Origin: Diphasiastrum complanatum
Lineage: Eukaryota; Streptophyta; Lycopodiopsida; Lycopodiales; Lycopodiaceae
Direction of reading: 5' to 3'
NCBI GenBank assembly: GCA_029204225.1
Contig: CM055092.1
Location: 46,627,486-46,691,485 of the forward strand
Length of the DNA stretch: 64,000 bases
The position numbers were made by a program, and so were the translations under genes. Under the pieces are notes generated by a model. The model saw only the letters and a program-made list of their open reading frames with translations. It was not told where the DNA came from and searched no databases. Below, piece by piece: positions 10,000 through 20,260 of the stretch (within the stretch, counting starts at the first letter, position 1; every line of letters starts with the position of its first letter).

Positions 10000-10575
10000 C
10001 TAGAGGGTTGGATGCATTTTGAGTAAGGTGCCAAGGGGCATTCTAGCATCACTTCTTAATAGATCGACTAGGACAACAATGTGGTCTTTTTCCTCTTCCT
10101 TGCTATGGAAAGGGACTTCGAAACCAGAATGCTCGTTTGCATTCTGTCCCATCTTACGAATGAACTACAATAACTTAGGATTCACTAGGGAGCGAGGAAA
10201 AGTAGTGGGCTGTTGATCGTTAGCACCGTCAGGCTGATGTTGTTCATGTTCTCGGGCTGCTTCTCTAGCCTGATCTAGGGCTTGGGATTCTTTCACCCAC
10301 TCCTTCATTCTCCTAAAATTACCTTGCTGAATTGTGGAGTTGGGGTACTCACCTACGTATAAAGAACCTGAAGATCCACTAGCAAGACCAGTGGTAGCAA
10401 TTTTGGATGGCTTCTTTTCTTTTCTCTTCTGGGCCCTTGTTTGGATGAATACACACATGAGTGTCCGTACCCGCAATCCCGACATAGAGACACAAAGTTA
10501 GCTTGTGGATTCTTAGGGCACAATTCTATGGTTCTCTCCACATCTGTAACATTTGATGGGAGCTCTAAATCCAAT
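10000..10575 (-). pseudogene. Gypsy gag C-terminal region with zinc knuckle
   Basis: Minus-strand reading gives IKCYRCGENHRIV, then in another frame CPKNPQANFVSLCRDCGYGHS, then CVFIQTRAQKRKEKKP. Together these look like one or two damaged zinc knuckles with frameshifts. The next ~350 bases (10,360-10,010), with a FRRMKEWVKESQALDQAREAARE stretch, are closely repeated at 19,905-20,260, so both belong to one gypsy family. Confidence 0.65.
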
Positions 10576-10579
10576 ACCT

Positions 10580-11640
10580 CTAACTGTCCACTCCCTTTGA
10601 AATTGTGACATGGTACAAATTGCCCCTTCTAGGTGTAGCTACAATGACCTTGTTAGAGCATCCGTCATGCACTCTACATTCATTTTGATCAAAGTAGATC
10701 TTCATGCCCATATCTACCATTCTTGTGATAGATAAGAGGTCCGACTTTTTTAATGATGGCACATATAGTGTCCCCTCTAGATCTCTGCATCCATATGGTG
10801 CTATCATCTGGATTATTCCAGTTCCTTCCACTTTGTGTTGGTTATCATCACCAAGCATGACCGATCTAGATGTACAGCTTGGTTGAAACTTCTGTAGGAG
10901 CTCCTTCTTGCATGTGACATGGACAGTAGCCCCAGAGTCAATTATTATGCTGGAACAGTCTGCATGTGTGATATATGCAGTATGTCTTTCTCCCTCTGTC
11001 AACACAAATGTGGTGGTATCATCCTCTTGTTATGGGGAGGATTCTGTTGCATGTACATTGTCCTTCCTAAGATTCTTTCCTCTGAAAGTCTTTGACTTAG
11101 GATTATACCGACACCCATCTGCATAGTGTCATGTCTTCTGACAGTGATAATAGGTGACATCCTTCTTGTCCTACTTTTTAAAATCGTCTGCATTCTTTGT
11201 TTCTGGCTGACATTCTTGCTCCTAGAGAAGTCTCTTTGCTATGCATTCTTTCCTTTTCCTTTAATAAATAGGGCCTTCTCATCGTCTTCCTTCTACTCAC
11301 CCTACTGTCTTATCAGTTTCTCCTCTATGACTGCCTTAGCCACATCATCAAGGTGACGTCTAGAGATCACATTAACATCGTTCTTAATGATTGGTAAGCT
11401 TGTGGAAGTGATCTGATCAGAACATAAACTGTTGTACAGGGACTATTTTGTGCTCCACTCTCGCTGCTGCTAGCTGGGCAAAAATGGCTTTCATCTTGTT
11501 CACATGTGAATCAAGATCAGCACCATCCTAGTTTAACAATTGATTTGTCAGGTGCAACACCTCTGTTTTGGTCTTTGCTTCATACTTTTCCTACAGGTTT
11601 TGCCAGATCTACTGCCTGTTATCAAGATCATTCACATTAA
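10580..11640 (-). mobile_element. Copia 2 gag and protease
   Basis: From 11,640 down the minus strand shows gag text (VLHLTNQLLN, DLDSHVNKMKAIFAQLAAARVEHK), then a CCHC-like YYHCQKT-x-HYADGC near 11,100, then the 141-codon ORF 11,005-10,580. That ORF has the protease motif IIIDSGATVHVT, a LEGTLYVPSLKKSDLLS stretch and a GNLYHVTISKG end. Several stops break gag. The copia text ends at the gypsy boundary near 10,578; the matching RNase H end lies beyond the gypsy block at 7815. Confidence 0.8.
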
Positions 11641-12420
11641 CGAAACAAAATCAGCAAGTTGAGTGCAGAGTATTTAACTCATTAACGACTTTTAGATAAC
11701 ATCAAAAAACAAATGCTCACTTTGCTGCTATACTATAGATGGATAAAATGCAAAAATGAGTGGAAGCCACTTGATTGCAATAAACCACAAGAGCAACTTC
11801 AAATAGCAGTGAAAAGAAATGACAACATTCTTGCTATGGTTGAGGTTGAGGAAGATTGGTGTCTCAATCACATTCGATCAGACTAGACATGTTGCAATTT
11901 GATCTACCTCAGTACTATCAATTTCAATTGAATGGTGTAGAGGTACGTTATGCCATATGAAAATTTTCATTTTTTCTATTTCTTGGTGAATTAGTTTGAC
12001 AAGATAAATGAACTTAAACAATTTCTCTTGTGTAGGTAAGAGCAAGGCAGGAAGAGCATATCAAATGCAAAGACATAGGAACATCCATTAAAATTGAAGA
12101 TCCACAGACTTTGAACAGTGTAATTTTGTATTATGTCATATAATTTTTTGTATACATCATGTTTGATAATATATGAACCACTCAACTTGAGTATCATTGT
12201 TGAACCTAAGGGTCTTTCTTTTCTATGATCACTAAATCCATTTCTCCAGCTAGAAGTAACTTTGGTGGAGAATACTCTATAATTGCAACTGTATATGAAT
12301 TCTTGATAACAAGCTTTATTGTCTCCAGTAAAAAATGCATTATCTCCATTATCTCATTTTTCCATTGTGATATTGAATCGACACATGCCATCAGCATCTG
12401 AAATGATCATTCCTCTATGG
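11641..12420. other. Non-coding spacer with diverged repeat copy 1
   Basis: No gene recognised. The part 12,050-12,420 is a diverged direct copy of 12,590-12,860: both hold AAATGCAAAGAyrTAGGAAC and, ~190 bases on, TCTATGAT-x-x-CTAAATC. Confidence 0.55.
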
Positions 12421-12458
12421 GGCACGTTGAACCAATATCAGATTTGTTGAACCGATAT

Positions 12459-12549
12459 CATGATCAAAGCTTGCTTCGGTAGATTCTTCATAGCCTTGGT
12501 CATACAGACCAAGGCTATGAAGAATCTACCAAAGCAAGCTTTGATCATG
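12459..12549. repeat. Near-perfect 43-bp-stem hairpin
   Basis: Left arm 12,459-12,501 pairs with right arm 12,507-12,549 with a single mismatch; the loop is 5 bases (ATACA). The stem includes ATCAAAGCTTGC and CATAGCCTTGGTC. It sits between the two diverged repeat copies. Such a stem could be a young foldback insertion or a small-RNA precursor. Confidence 0.9.
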
Positions 12550-12589
12550 TGGACTAGCTTTGAATCACTGAGCACTTGAAATAAGAACC

Positions 12590-12860
12590 TAAAATGCAAA
12601 GATGTAGGAACAACAATTGTAATCGAAGATGTATAAATATATATAATCTCAATATATCTGTATAAAATTTTTGTACATGGGAAATATATATTGGGTCATC
12701 CACAGAAGGGAGACCATTCATTTTTCAGTATCATCTATCTTTGGCTCTATGATTTCTAAATCTAGTCCTCCAGATGGAAAAACCTTTGCTGTGGAATATC
12801 TACAGGGTAGGAATTTTTCACCAATATTTTTAATGCTTCATTTCGAAAATGCCAGATCCC
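12590..12860. repeat. Diverged repeat copy 2
   Basis: Collinear with 12,050-12,420 by several anchor words, with many substitutions and small gaps. No coding frame is shared between the two copies. Confidence 0.5.
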
Positions 12861-13119
12861 TTGTGGCGTGACTGGCGTGCAAGAAATGTGAAGAATAAAA
12901 AGCTATCCAACTTGTCTATAGGGGTTGATGAGGAAAATCATCTTGCTTGTGCATTTACAAGTTGTAAATATTATTCTCTAGTACATACAAACTCGAGCTA
13001 CATGACATGCACAATGTCTAGATGGTCATATTTCACTTTGATCGATTGTATATATCAAAGGTATGTGAATTGAGCACATGACCTTGTAGATTTGGGCGAG
13101 TTTGAGTTAGGTAGATCTA

Positions 13120-13300
13120 GATTTGATGACATGCATAAAACTAGATGACATGCAAAATCAGTTAGTGTGCATGCATGCAACATGCAATCACTGCATGCAA
13201 CATGCAAGTCAGTATACATGTTCTACACATGTCCAAGTCATCTAGGGAAGTCACATGCAAGACATGCAAATACTATTGGACACATGCATGTAGTTTTCTA
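13120..13300. repeat. Cluster of CATGCA words
   Basis: About ten CATGCA words occur in 180 bases (several as ACATGCAA, one as GCATGCATGCAACATGC). CATGCA is the RY element bound by plant B3-domain factors; whether these are functional is unknown. They could be remains of a short tandem array. Confidence 0.6.
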
Positions 13301-13860
13301 GGTTCATAGTTGAGAATTTGACATTTGGACAAAGCAGGTAGGAGTTAGTTGCAACTTTAGCATGCAAGCTGTTAGGTGTCAATATGGTAATAGTTTACAC
13401 TTGATTAGGTGTAGGGAATGCATTGAATGCAAGGAGTACCACGGATTTAGGCTCTCCTATATATGTACATATCATTCTCATTCATATCAGATGATGAATC
13501 AAGCTTTGGTAATGTCATAATATCAAAATTGGATCTCATGCTATTTTGCTTGTTTTGATATTCTCTCTCTGACTCGAGTAGAAGGCATTCTTCATACATG
13601 ATTTTGGTTATGTATTCTCTCTATTTGTCAGGAATTAATTTTGCTTTGATCTGTAGCATTCTAGATTGTGCTCTAGCCTCAGATCTGTTGGTAGATTGCA
13701 GGATTGCTCTATAGGTGATCTGCGTGAGACCACAAAGCATGGTCAAGATCATTCACACATTTCTTGTGGATCCCCACACGTGTGAATTTGCTAGATTTTT
13801 CACAAGAAAACTGAGAAAACAAATTTTAGAAGAAAACTTGGACTAGAAATATATGTTAGG
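13300..13860 (+). other. Possible LTR-like promoter region
   Basis: It holds CTCCTATATATGTAC (TATA-like, ~13,453-13,467) and a CACACGTGTG palindrome (13,775-13,784), both seen in the copia LTRs of this window. No LTR partner, primer site or ORF is found, so this is only a suggestion. Confidence 0.25.
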
Positions 13861-14550
13861 AATATAACAAGAACTAGAAACTAACAATAATAAATTCATG
13901 GAAATTTTTTAAATAAATATATGACCTTCTGTATATATGGAATAGAGTCATGTTGGGCGAGCCACATAAAGAATGAACTTGCATTGAAGACTATATACAT
14001 CCACAACTAACACAATCTTGTTGTTGGGAAGACTTCACAGACAAACAAAACAGAAAAAATCCGTTAATGTACTAGAATATGATGAAATTTTACAAATGTT
14101 GCAAGTGCATGTTGAATCGATATTAGAAATTTGAGAATGAAAAACAATGAGATATTGTTTCAATACGTGCCGTGAGCGTCAGTAATATACGAAACAGTAA
14201 AATTTTTGTTGAACCAATATCTCATTTTTTTTAAAAAAAATACGAAGATCACCTTTGCATATATCCACTCCAGTTTTGTGTATGTCGTTGCACCTAGCAT
14301 AGGAAAGAATCCAATCAACATTTGTATAAGTTTTTTTGCAACCCTGTGCATGTGCAAGATTGAATTCATTTTTATGCACATTGGATTGCAGTGTAACAAA
14401 CTTACTTATATGTATATGGCGCCATAATCAAAAGTGTGTTCGTTCTCACATTTGCCACGCATCCATCAATATAAGATTCTTTAAATTGGGGATAATGAAT
14501 ACTATTTAAAAAATGGATAGGCAATAGTCCTAATTCTACAAAGATTGGTG
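13861..14550. other. Non-coding spacer
   Basis: AT-rich with no supported ORF. It contains two copies of the TTGAAyCrATAT word (about 14,111 and 14,209) that recurs from 12.4 to 16.1 kb. Confidence 0.5.
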
Positions 14551-14835
14551 TCTAATAATATTCAAGAAAATAGTGCATCAATTCGTTCCCTAACATTTTA
14601 TCTTTATTTTCTAATTTAATTGAGTCTAATGTAGTTAGGGTATGATTGATTTTTGTAAGGGAAGATCGTAATGCTTGCCAAAAGATTTTAAGATGAGTGG
14701 AAAGTAATTGATCATACTGATCATATTTACTAGATTCTACAAAAGACAATGGAGGGGTAGGAAGAGATAAATATACATGACTAAATCTATCGTCCGGAAA
14801 AAAAGTATTGATTTGCACATTCAAAATGAATTAAA

Positions 14836-15779
14836 TTATGCACTTTCAGGGTGAGGTGGAGAAGAGAATTGTGTAGACTGTTCGATAAAATTGGAAGGTG
14901 ATCTAGGAGATTAAAAAATGATCTAGAAGGAGGAGATCTAGAAGGAGATTTGGCAGGAGATCTGGAAGGCGATTTGGCAGGAGATCTGGAAGGCGATTTG
15001 GGAGGAGATTTGGAAGGAGATTTCTGTGTCTTGGGGGGGGGGGGGGGGGGGGGGATATGGGAGAGGATTTCCTTGTCTTGGGGGGAGATACAAAAACTGA
15101 TTTTTGTGAATTGGATGAGGATTTGGAAGAGGAAGAGGAAGAAGGGGCCACTGGCTTTATATTAGCCCTCACTTTCTTAGGAGGGTCTGGGGATCTTCTC
15201 TTTTTCATAGCAATATGTTGAACGTTTGCTGGTAGTCTCTTTGGTTGAATCTGCTTCTTTTTCTTCCCTGAAGTGATGGCAGCAACTTGTGGAGCAGAAG
15301 TTGTTGGTGGAGCAGAAGCTGTTGGACGAAAATTCTGGGCAAACATATCGTATACATCCCTCATATGAAAAACTAACACAAAATCTTTGTGCATTATTGT
15401 TAGCCTTTTTGCATGTACAATAACAACCACACAATTTGAAAAGAATTTTGTTTGAAAATCCTCATAGGCATTATGCAATGATTCAACAGCACTCACAGGC
15501 CACCTCACATCTACTGAAATCTCCCTAGTCACCTGCTTAACGCATCTTTGCATGTGAGCCTTTGGGATTAGGAGGTTCATTATTTTCTGAAGGTTCTTGC
15601 TATGCTGGGTCTCTAGGCCGACCCTCTCTCTTTGGTGCTTCTTGTTGTCTATGAGATGAAGGTGGTGGTGGAGGACGAGATGGTGGTGATTGTGGAGGAG
15701 GAGGTGTAGGTGGTGGTGACACTCCTCGTCCAGCAACAGCATGTAAAGGCACTCCTACTGTGTTGATCCTTGCAGTCTA
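14836..15779 (-). pseudogene. Divergent histone H3-fold protein, SP(K/R)-rich tail
   Basis: The longest frame is 15,742-14,903. Residues ~46-128 (about 15,607-15,359) align along the histone H3 core: LLIPKAHMQRCVKQV (alphaN), VRWPVSAVESLHNAYEDF (alpha2), then HAKRLTIMHKDF, matching the H3 HAKRVTIMPKD signature. The canonical H3 tail (ARTKQTARKS) is absent. In the frame next to the core, the upstream part is Pro-rich and basic (PPSRPPPP, KREGRPRDP) back to a stop at 15,779. After the core come a Lys-rich linker (GKKKKQIQPKRL, PPKKVRANIKP), a Ser run and a Pro run encoded by G22/C22. Beyond the run, another frame reads tandem KSPSKSPPKSPSRSP-type repeats, like the DNA-binding SPKK motifs of some histones, and after a second slip near a T6 run ends at TAA 14,836. 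At least three frame changes argue for a pseudogene or sequencing slippage. A TATA box lies upstream. Confidence 0.75.
14930..15054. repeat. 24-bp tandem repeat and G22 run in H3-like tail
   Basis: Units such as GAGATCTGGAAGGCGATTTGG repeat imperfectly from 14,930 to 15,025 and encode the SP(K/R) repeats on the minus strand. The G run at 15,033-15,054 encodes the Pro tract and is a likely site of length change. Confidence 0.85.
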
Positions 15780-15845
15780 CTTTGTACATGTCATGTATCA
15801 ATTGAACGTGTAGGAATGTTCTACAATGCAGGAGGATTCATGAAA

Positions 15846-16090
15846 AAATACATGCTAAATTGATATCGACAGTTAGTGATCTGTGGAGTATCGGTGAAAC
15901 GCGCAGATAGTCTAAGGCAGTGCAGGGGAGGTAAGAAACGCACACTGAATCGACATTAGGGTCAGAGAGTAGAGATATTCAGGGCGGAGTATCGATTGAG
16001 CGCATAGAGTAGACGATGCAGGTGACGGTGATTGTTGAATGCACGCTGAATCAATATTGGGATCTGGTGAGCGAGCGACTGAGAGAGTGA
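15846..16090. repeat. ~100-bp imperfect tandem repeat upstream of H3-like gene
   Basis: Three diverged starts of one unit appear near 15,850, 15,940 and 16,045 (ACATGCTAAATTGATATCG, ACGCACACTGAATCGACATTA, ATGCACGCTGAATCAATATTG). The first two are followed by GGAGTATCG and GCGC-x-x-AGA-AGT. They lie between the TATA box and the coding part. Confidence 0.5.
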
Positions 16091-16136
16091 GCCAGTGAAT
16101 GAGAAGGTCCAATTTTTTTTTTCGTTTGGAATGTGC

Positions 16137-16145
16137 ATTTATATA
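16137..16145 (-). promoter_or_regulatory. TATA box for H3-like gene
   Basis: The minus strand reads TTGTTATATAAATGC, a good TATA motif, about 360 bases upstream of the first coding part of the H3-like gene and in the same direction. Assignment rests on position only. Confidence 0.4.
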
Positions 16146-16209
16146 ACAAGAGGATGCATAGCCAATCATTAATGCCCTTCATGAAAATGATATTGAAGAT
16201 GTTTTTTAT

Positions 16210-17392
16210 TTGAGAGAAGATGAAATCTTCTCAATATTTTTGAAAGTATTGGTAGCATTTTCTGATATTATTGATTATGATTATGATGATCTCGAGCCTG
16301 AGATTGATATTGTGATGGATGGCAATTGGAAATATGGCAAGGAGGCACTGGATGCCATGATGGAAAAATACAAAGCTTATTCTGAAACCTTGCAGAATGA
16401 AGAAGAATTTTTGGAGTTTCAGATATCCACCAAGGATTCCTCATGAACTAGTGAGAACTGAAGAGTCTAATGGTGGCCACGACATTACAATAGAAAATAT
16501 GGTCGGTCTCGATGAGGGTGATCTTGTAAGTTATTGTTCTATGACCTAATATCTTAATTATTGTTCTATTTTTTGTGCTTGTGATTTTCATTTTTTAATC
16601 TAAATATATGTCTTATTGTGCTTCTTTACATAATATCATTGAAGTAGATTCCTTTGCTATAAGACGTGGAGGTTTTCACGAGGGATCGACAGCTGTTGTA
16701 AATAACAAAATTTGTATATATCATATGAGCTACAGTCCATTTGTCGCAACCATTATAACGATAATTAGATCATTGTTTGTTTGCTTATAGGAGGCCACAA
16801 TTATGCCAAAGGAACATTCAAAATTGTTTTTGTTAAGAGGGATCTAGCTATTAAAATACTCGGTTATGTCCCTGAAGATACCACAAAAAGATCATCTTCA
16901 ATGGCCCTTTATTTGGGATATATAGGCCATGAGCAAAAAGAAAAATATATAGTTTTTAGATCCATATGAAAGGAGATTGTTCCTTCATGACAATACCATG
17001 CATCTCAAAGTTGGAGATGATGAAAATTGAAATACATGTTTTCCATTGTATTAAGAGGATCTCTCTTTTTTGATGAATTTGAATGCTTTTTGAAAGATCA
17101 TAATGTTTGGCGAGCTCTTAGCTTGATACTTAAATTGTGCTCGTCTGTAAAACCACTGATAGTTGTACTAAATATTTATTTTTTGAATTATGTCCACCAT
17201 GATTTGTAGCTCTATGAAATGCACCTCTTGCTTGTCAATGTGATGTTTCCATGCCTTGTGATGACCAGATACTTAAGCTCCCATATTCCATTGCAAAATA
17301 GGTTGCATGATGAAATATATATAATCTTATACTTGGGGGCATGTCTCGAGACAAATTTGGCCATACTGGGTCTAACTATAGTATGACAAGTG
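16210..17392 (+). other. Unrecognised ORFs, no supported gene
   Basis: The best ORF (16,210-16,446) is acidic, with DDLEPEIDIVMDGNWKYGKEALDAMMEKYKAY. A second (16,781-16,969) reads GGHNYAKGTFKIVFVKRDLAIKILGYV. Neither matches a family I recognise. They are in one orientation and could be decayed exons. Confidence 0.25.
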
Positions 17393-18013
17393 CTAGGCTA
17401 AATTTAGGACACTTGTCAAGGACATGCAGTAATTAGTGTGTTTCCTATCACTCCATGAGTTTTCATCATCATTCGAATAGTACTTCCATTGCATGATCGG
17501 CTCACCATTCGACATTTGGAAATGAAAGTAATGAGGATTTGCATGTCCTTCCAAGCCATTGTTTTCACGAACAATATATGGATGAATAAATCCTTTCCAA
17601 CCTACCATTTGCTCTAATAACTCAACCTCAGTTGTTTCAATATGACCATGCCCACCTATCTTTTGACCAATTCTTGCTAGCATATCCGACATCATAAGAA
17701 CAGAATTGGATTTTAATGCTCTAGATATGACATTGAAAACTTGGTCAATGTTCTCATGTGTGTGGCCAACCATTGGAAATCTCATCTCAACTATTTGAAA
17801 GATATTTTGTGCCACTAATATAGAACAAAGGCCAAAAATGAACTTATTCTTATTTTTCCTCCAATAATTGCTGGCTTGTATGTGCAAGATCGGAGGCAAA
17901 GTACCACATGATGTATGCATCTTTCTTATTGCTTGCATTATTGATGTAGCAACTTGGTTACTATCATAAAGATGCAAGGTATTGTTTGTTGGTTCTACTG
18001 ACACTGTTAGCAA
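17393..18013 (-). pseudogene. DUF7869-like domain fragment
   Basis: The 206-codon ORF carries LPPILHIQASNYWRKNKNKF...LCSILVAQNIF and then MRFPMVGHTHENIDQVFNVISRALK. The order P-x-L-x-L-Q-x-D-N-x-x-R-E-N-K-N followed by VGHTHEDIDQ-x-FS is the signature of the uncharacterised DUF7869 family, found in expanded, transposon-like copies in various eukaryotes. Here the usual Asp-Asn is Ser-Asn, so a key acid is missing. No N-terminal zinc region is visible and both flanks are repeat DNA; I read it as a transposon-associated relic. Confidence 0.55.
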
Positions 18014-19020
18014 AATCCTATGCTACTGTTGATATCAGATTTCCCATCAACCTACAGCCGACAGGACTCCGCTACTCTTCTCAAATCTCAATCTACTTAC
18101 AGTATAATGGTGATGTGCTTCACCTGTCAGATTGGCACATCGATAGCCTGATCTCGATTCTTAAATAATAACGAAAACTCAACTTAAATCTAAGATCTAT
18201 CAAGACTCATACATCTACGTTCTACAGTCTGTTTCAAATATTTCTTAGTTTCTTACAGAATGTAGATTATTAATAGTATAATCTAAGCAAGAAACAGAGA
18301 ATAAGATTGAATCTAATCCTACTGAAATCACCAGAACAACAAAACTAAATCTAAGAACTACAAATCCTACCAAGTGTTTATTACAAATATCACTCAAACT
18401 CCTCAGAGAGTCAAGCACAAAGCAGCATCAAATCAGAATGAATATGATCTGCCACTAAGCCCTGCACATCTATTTGAGACTAATCACAAAACCAATCCAC
18501 ACTCATACACAAGTACCCAAACTAAATGCATGAAAATGGAGCATAGAAGGAAATGCACGTGATAGGATCTTCAATTATCAAAGCAACAAAATTTTAGTAC
18601 ATATCTTATGCTCGGAAACTTGTGGAGGAGGCTCCTCTATACTCATTATTGGGAGGCCTCTTTATTAAAAATACATCTAAAGTTGAGAGGGCCTAAATTT
18701 CTAGCCCCCACATGGTTTTCCATCTTTTGGGAATTAGCATGGGACTCACAAAATGTACAACTTAACCTAGCGCTAGTAATTATCATGCTCTCTGACTCGG
18801 CTCTCAACTTTGTCTCTACTAGAAGCCCTTTTGACTGATGAGGCACTGCATCGACACCTCAGGGTGTGGCATCAACTAGCATTATCCTCCCCTATAGTGT
18901 TGCAGGTCCCACTGCACTGCTAGAGCTTCGGCGCTTGATTCTTGGAAAGGCATGGATCAGCGCTTGCCTACGTAAAACCAAGAACTTATTGGTTGTCGTT
19001 GTCATGTGTCTCAACAGAAC
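18014..19020. repeat. Repeat-derived spacer
   Basis: No gene. The part 18,361-18,515 is a diverged copy of 29,903-30,058 (shared TTACAA-x-TATCACTCAA and CCTGCACATCTAT-like words ending in AACCAATCC), so it belongs to an interspersed repeat, probably an LTR piece. Confidence 0.5.
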
Positions 19021-19905
19021 TTCAACATTCGTAGTGGCTTATCAAGATAGCCCTACGCAACTGAGTGTTGTTTATCTTTTTTAGCTTTCTTTTTGTCAAG
19101 AGACTTCTCATATCCCCCTTTCGATGGCTTCGAATGCGATGAATCTCGTCTTGATGCCCAATGGAATAGGTCCTAAATACGGCTTCAATCCAAGTATGAA
19201 CTTGTTTGTATACCTCTTCTCGATCATTTGCACGTACTACCGGAGAAAAACGCTGCTCGGAAAAAAGTCTTGCCATCATCAAATGTCTCTTTTATTTGTA
19301 GGGGCTGGTTGATGTCCAACCTTATTTGTGGCAACCCTTTGTCCCAATAGCATTCCAATGTCACGAGAAAGGCTATAGATAAACAATAAGTCACACTTTC
19401 TCGGACTAGAACATCAGTACTTCCCTTATAGGTGTGTCCAAGCTTTAATACGGCCGGTCGATACTTCTTGAAGGGTGAGCTCAACGAGTCAACTCCTAGA
19501 ATAACTGGCCAGTTGACTTGTCGCTCGACTGGCTTCTTCTTTTTCCAAGGGTCTCTTCTTTTCATCGGCACATAATAGGGATCGACCCTTTTCCAACTTG
19601 GTGCCCTTAAGTATTCTTGAATCTGCTCATCGTTGTTTAGCAACATTACGATTCTCCAGGAGGGTTGTGGGCGTTCACTAGGCTATTGAGCTTGGGGTAA
19701 TCCTCCACAGTCACTTTTTTTGAACCTCGTCTCAATCTTCTTTCTTGTAGGTACTTTGAAATTCCTCGGACTCTTTTTGATCATCAAAATCTCTTTGTAT
19801 TTCTCAAACAACTTTCTTGAAGGCCTTGCCAAATAGTGATCCAAGGATGTGGCACTCTTTGTATCAAGAACTATTGATTGTGAGCCCTTAAGCCTTGGTC
19901 TAGTG
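19020..19905 (-). pseudogene. Unrecognised retroelement ORF (WKRVDP module)
   Basis: The ORF 19,646-19,224 reads EYLRAPSWKRVDPYYVPMKRRDPW...RQVNWPVI, then a second part with CYWDKGLPQIRLDINQP. A related stretch on the + strand near 24,930-25,080 reads MPIKKRNPWPTERPRVEAINWPVI. I do not recognise the domain. It directly follows a gypsy gag remnant and is probably part of a retroelement polyprotein; the ORF is closed by stops and frameshifts. Confidence 0.4.
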
Positions 19906-20260
19906 AACTAGGGGCATTCTGACATCACTTCTCAACAGATAGACTAGGAGAGCGGTGTGGTCTTTCTCCTCTTCCTTGCTATGGAAAGGAACTTCGAAAC
20001 CAGAATGCTCATTCGCATTTTGTTCGATTTCATGGATGAACTACAGCAACCTGGGATCTACCAAGGAGCGAGGGGGAGCAGTGGGCCGTTGACCATTCTT
20101 GCCTTTGAGTTGATGTTGGTCTTGATCTCTGGCTGCTTCTCTAGCCTGATCTAGGGATTGGGCTTCTTTCACCCACTCCTTCATTCGTCTAAAGTTACCT
20201 TGTTCAACGGTGGGGGGTTCTGGTATTCACCTACATAAAAAAAATCAGATGATTCTTCTT
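19905..20260 (-). mobile_element. Second gypsy gag-linker copy
   Basis: Nearly the same as 10,010-10,360, base for base over long stretches (for example TGGAAAGGrACTTCGAAACC and CTTTCACCCACTCCTTCATTC). Same minus orientation. It carries stops and is an isolated fragment. Confidence 0.75.

Noticed and set aside
13120-13300. CRISPR-like array
   Set aside because: The short words are not separated by uniform spacers, and this is a plant genome.
14903-15025. Leu/Pro tail (LLPNRLPDLL repeats) as a transmembrane or leucine-repeat domain
   Set aside because: It arises after the G22 run; the alternative frame gives regular KSP repeats, so the Leu frame is judged artefactual.
14950-15165. Plus-strand Gly/Asp-rich ORF
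   Set aside because: Shadow of the repeat coding the SP tail on the other strand.
15622-15742. His/Leu-rich N-terminus of the H3-like ORF (HHHLHLLLHNHHH) as a real metal-binding domain
   Set aside because: The neighbouring frame gives a Pro-rich basic tail fitting a histone-like protein; the His text is probably a frameshift product.
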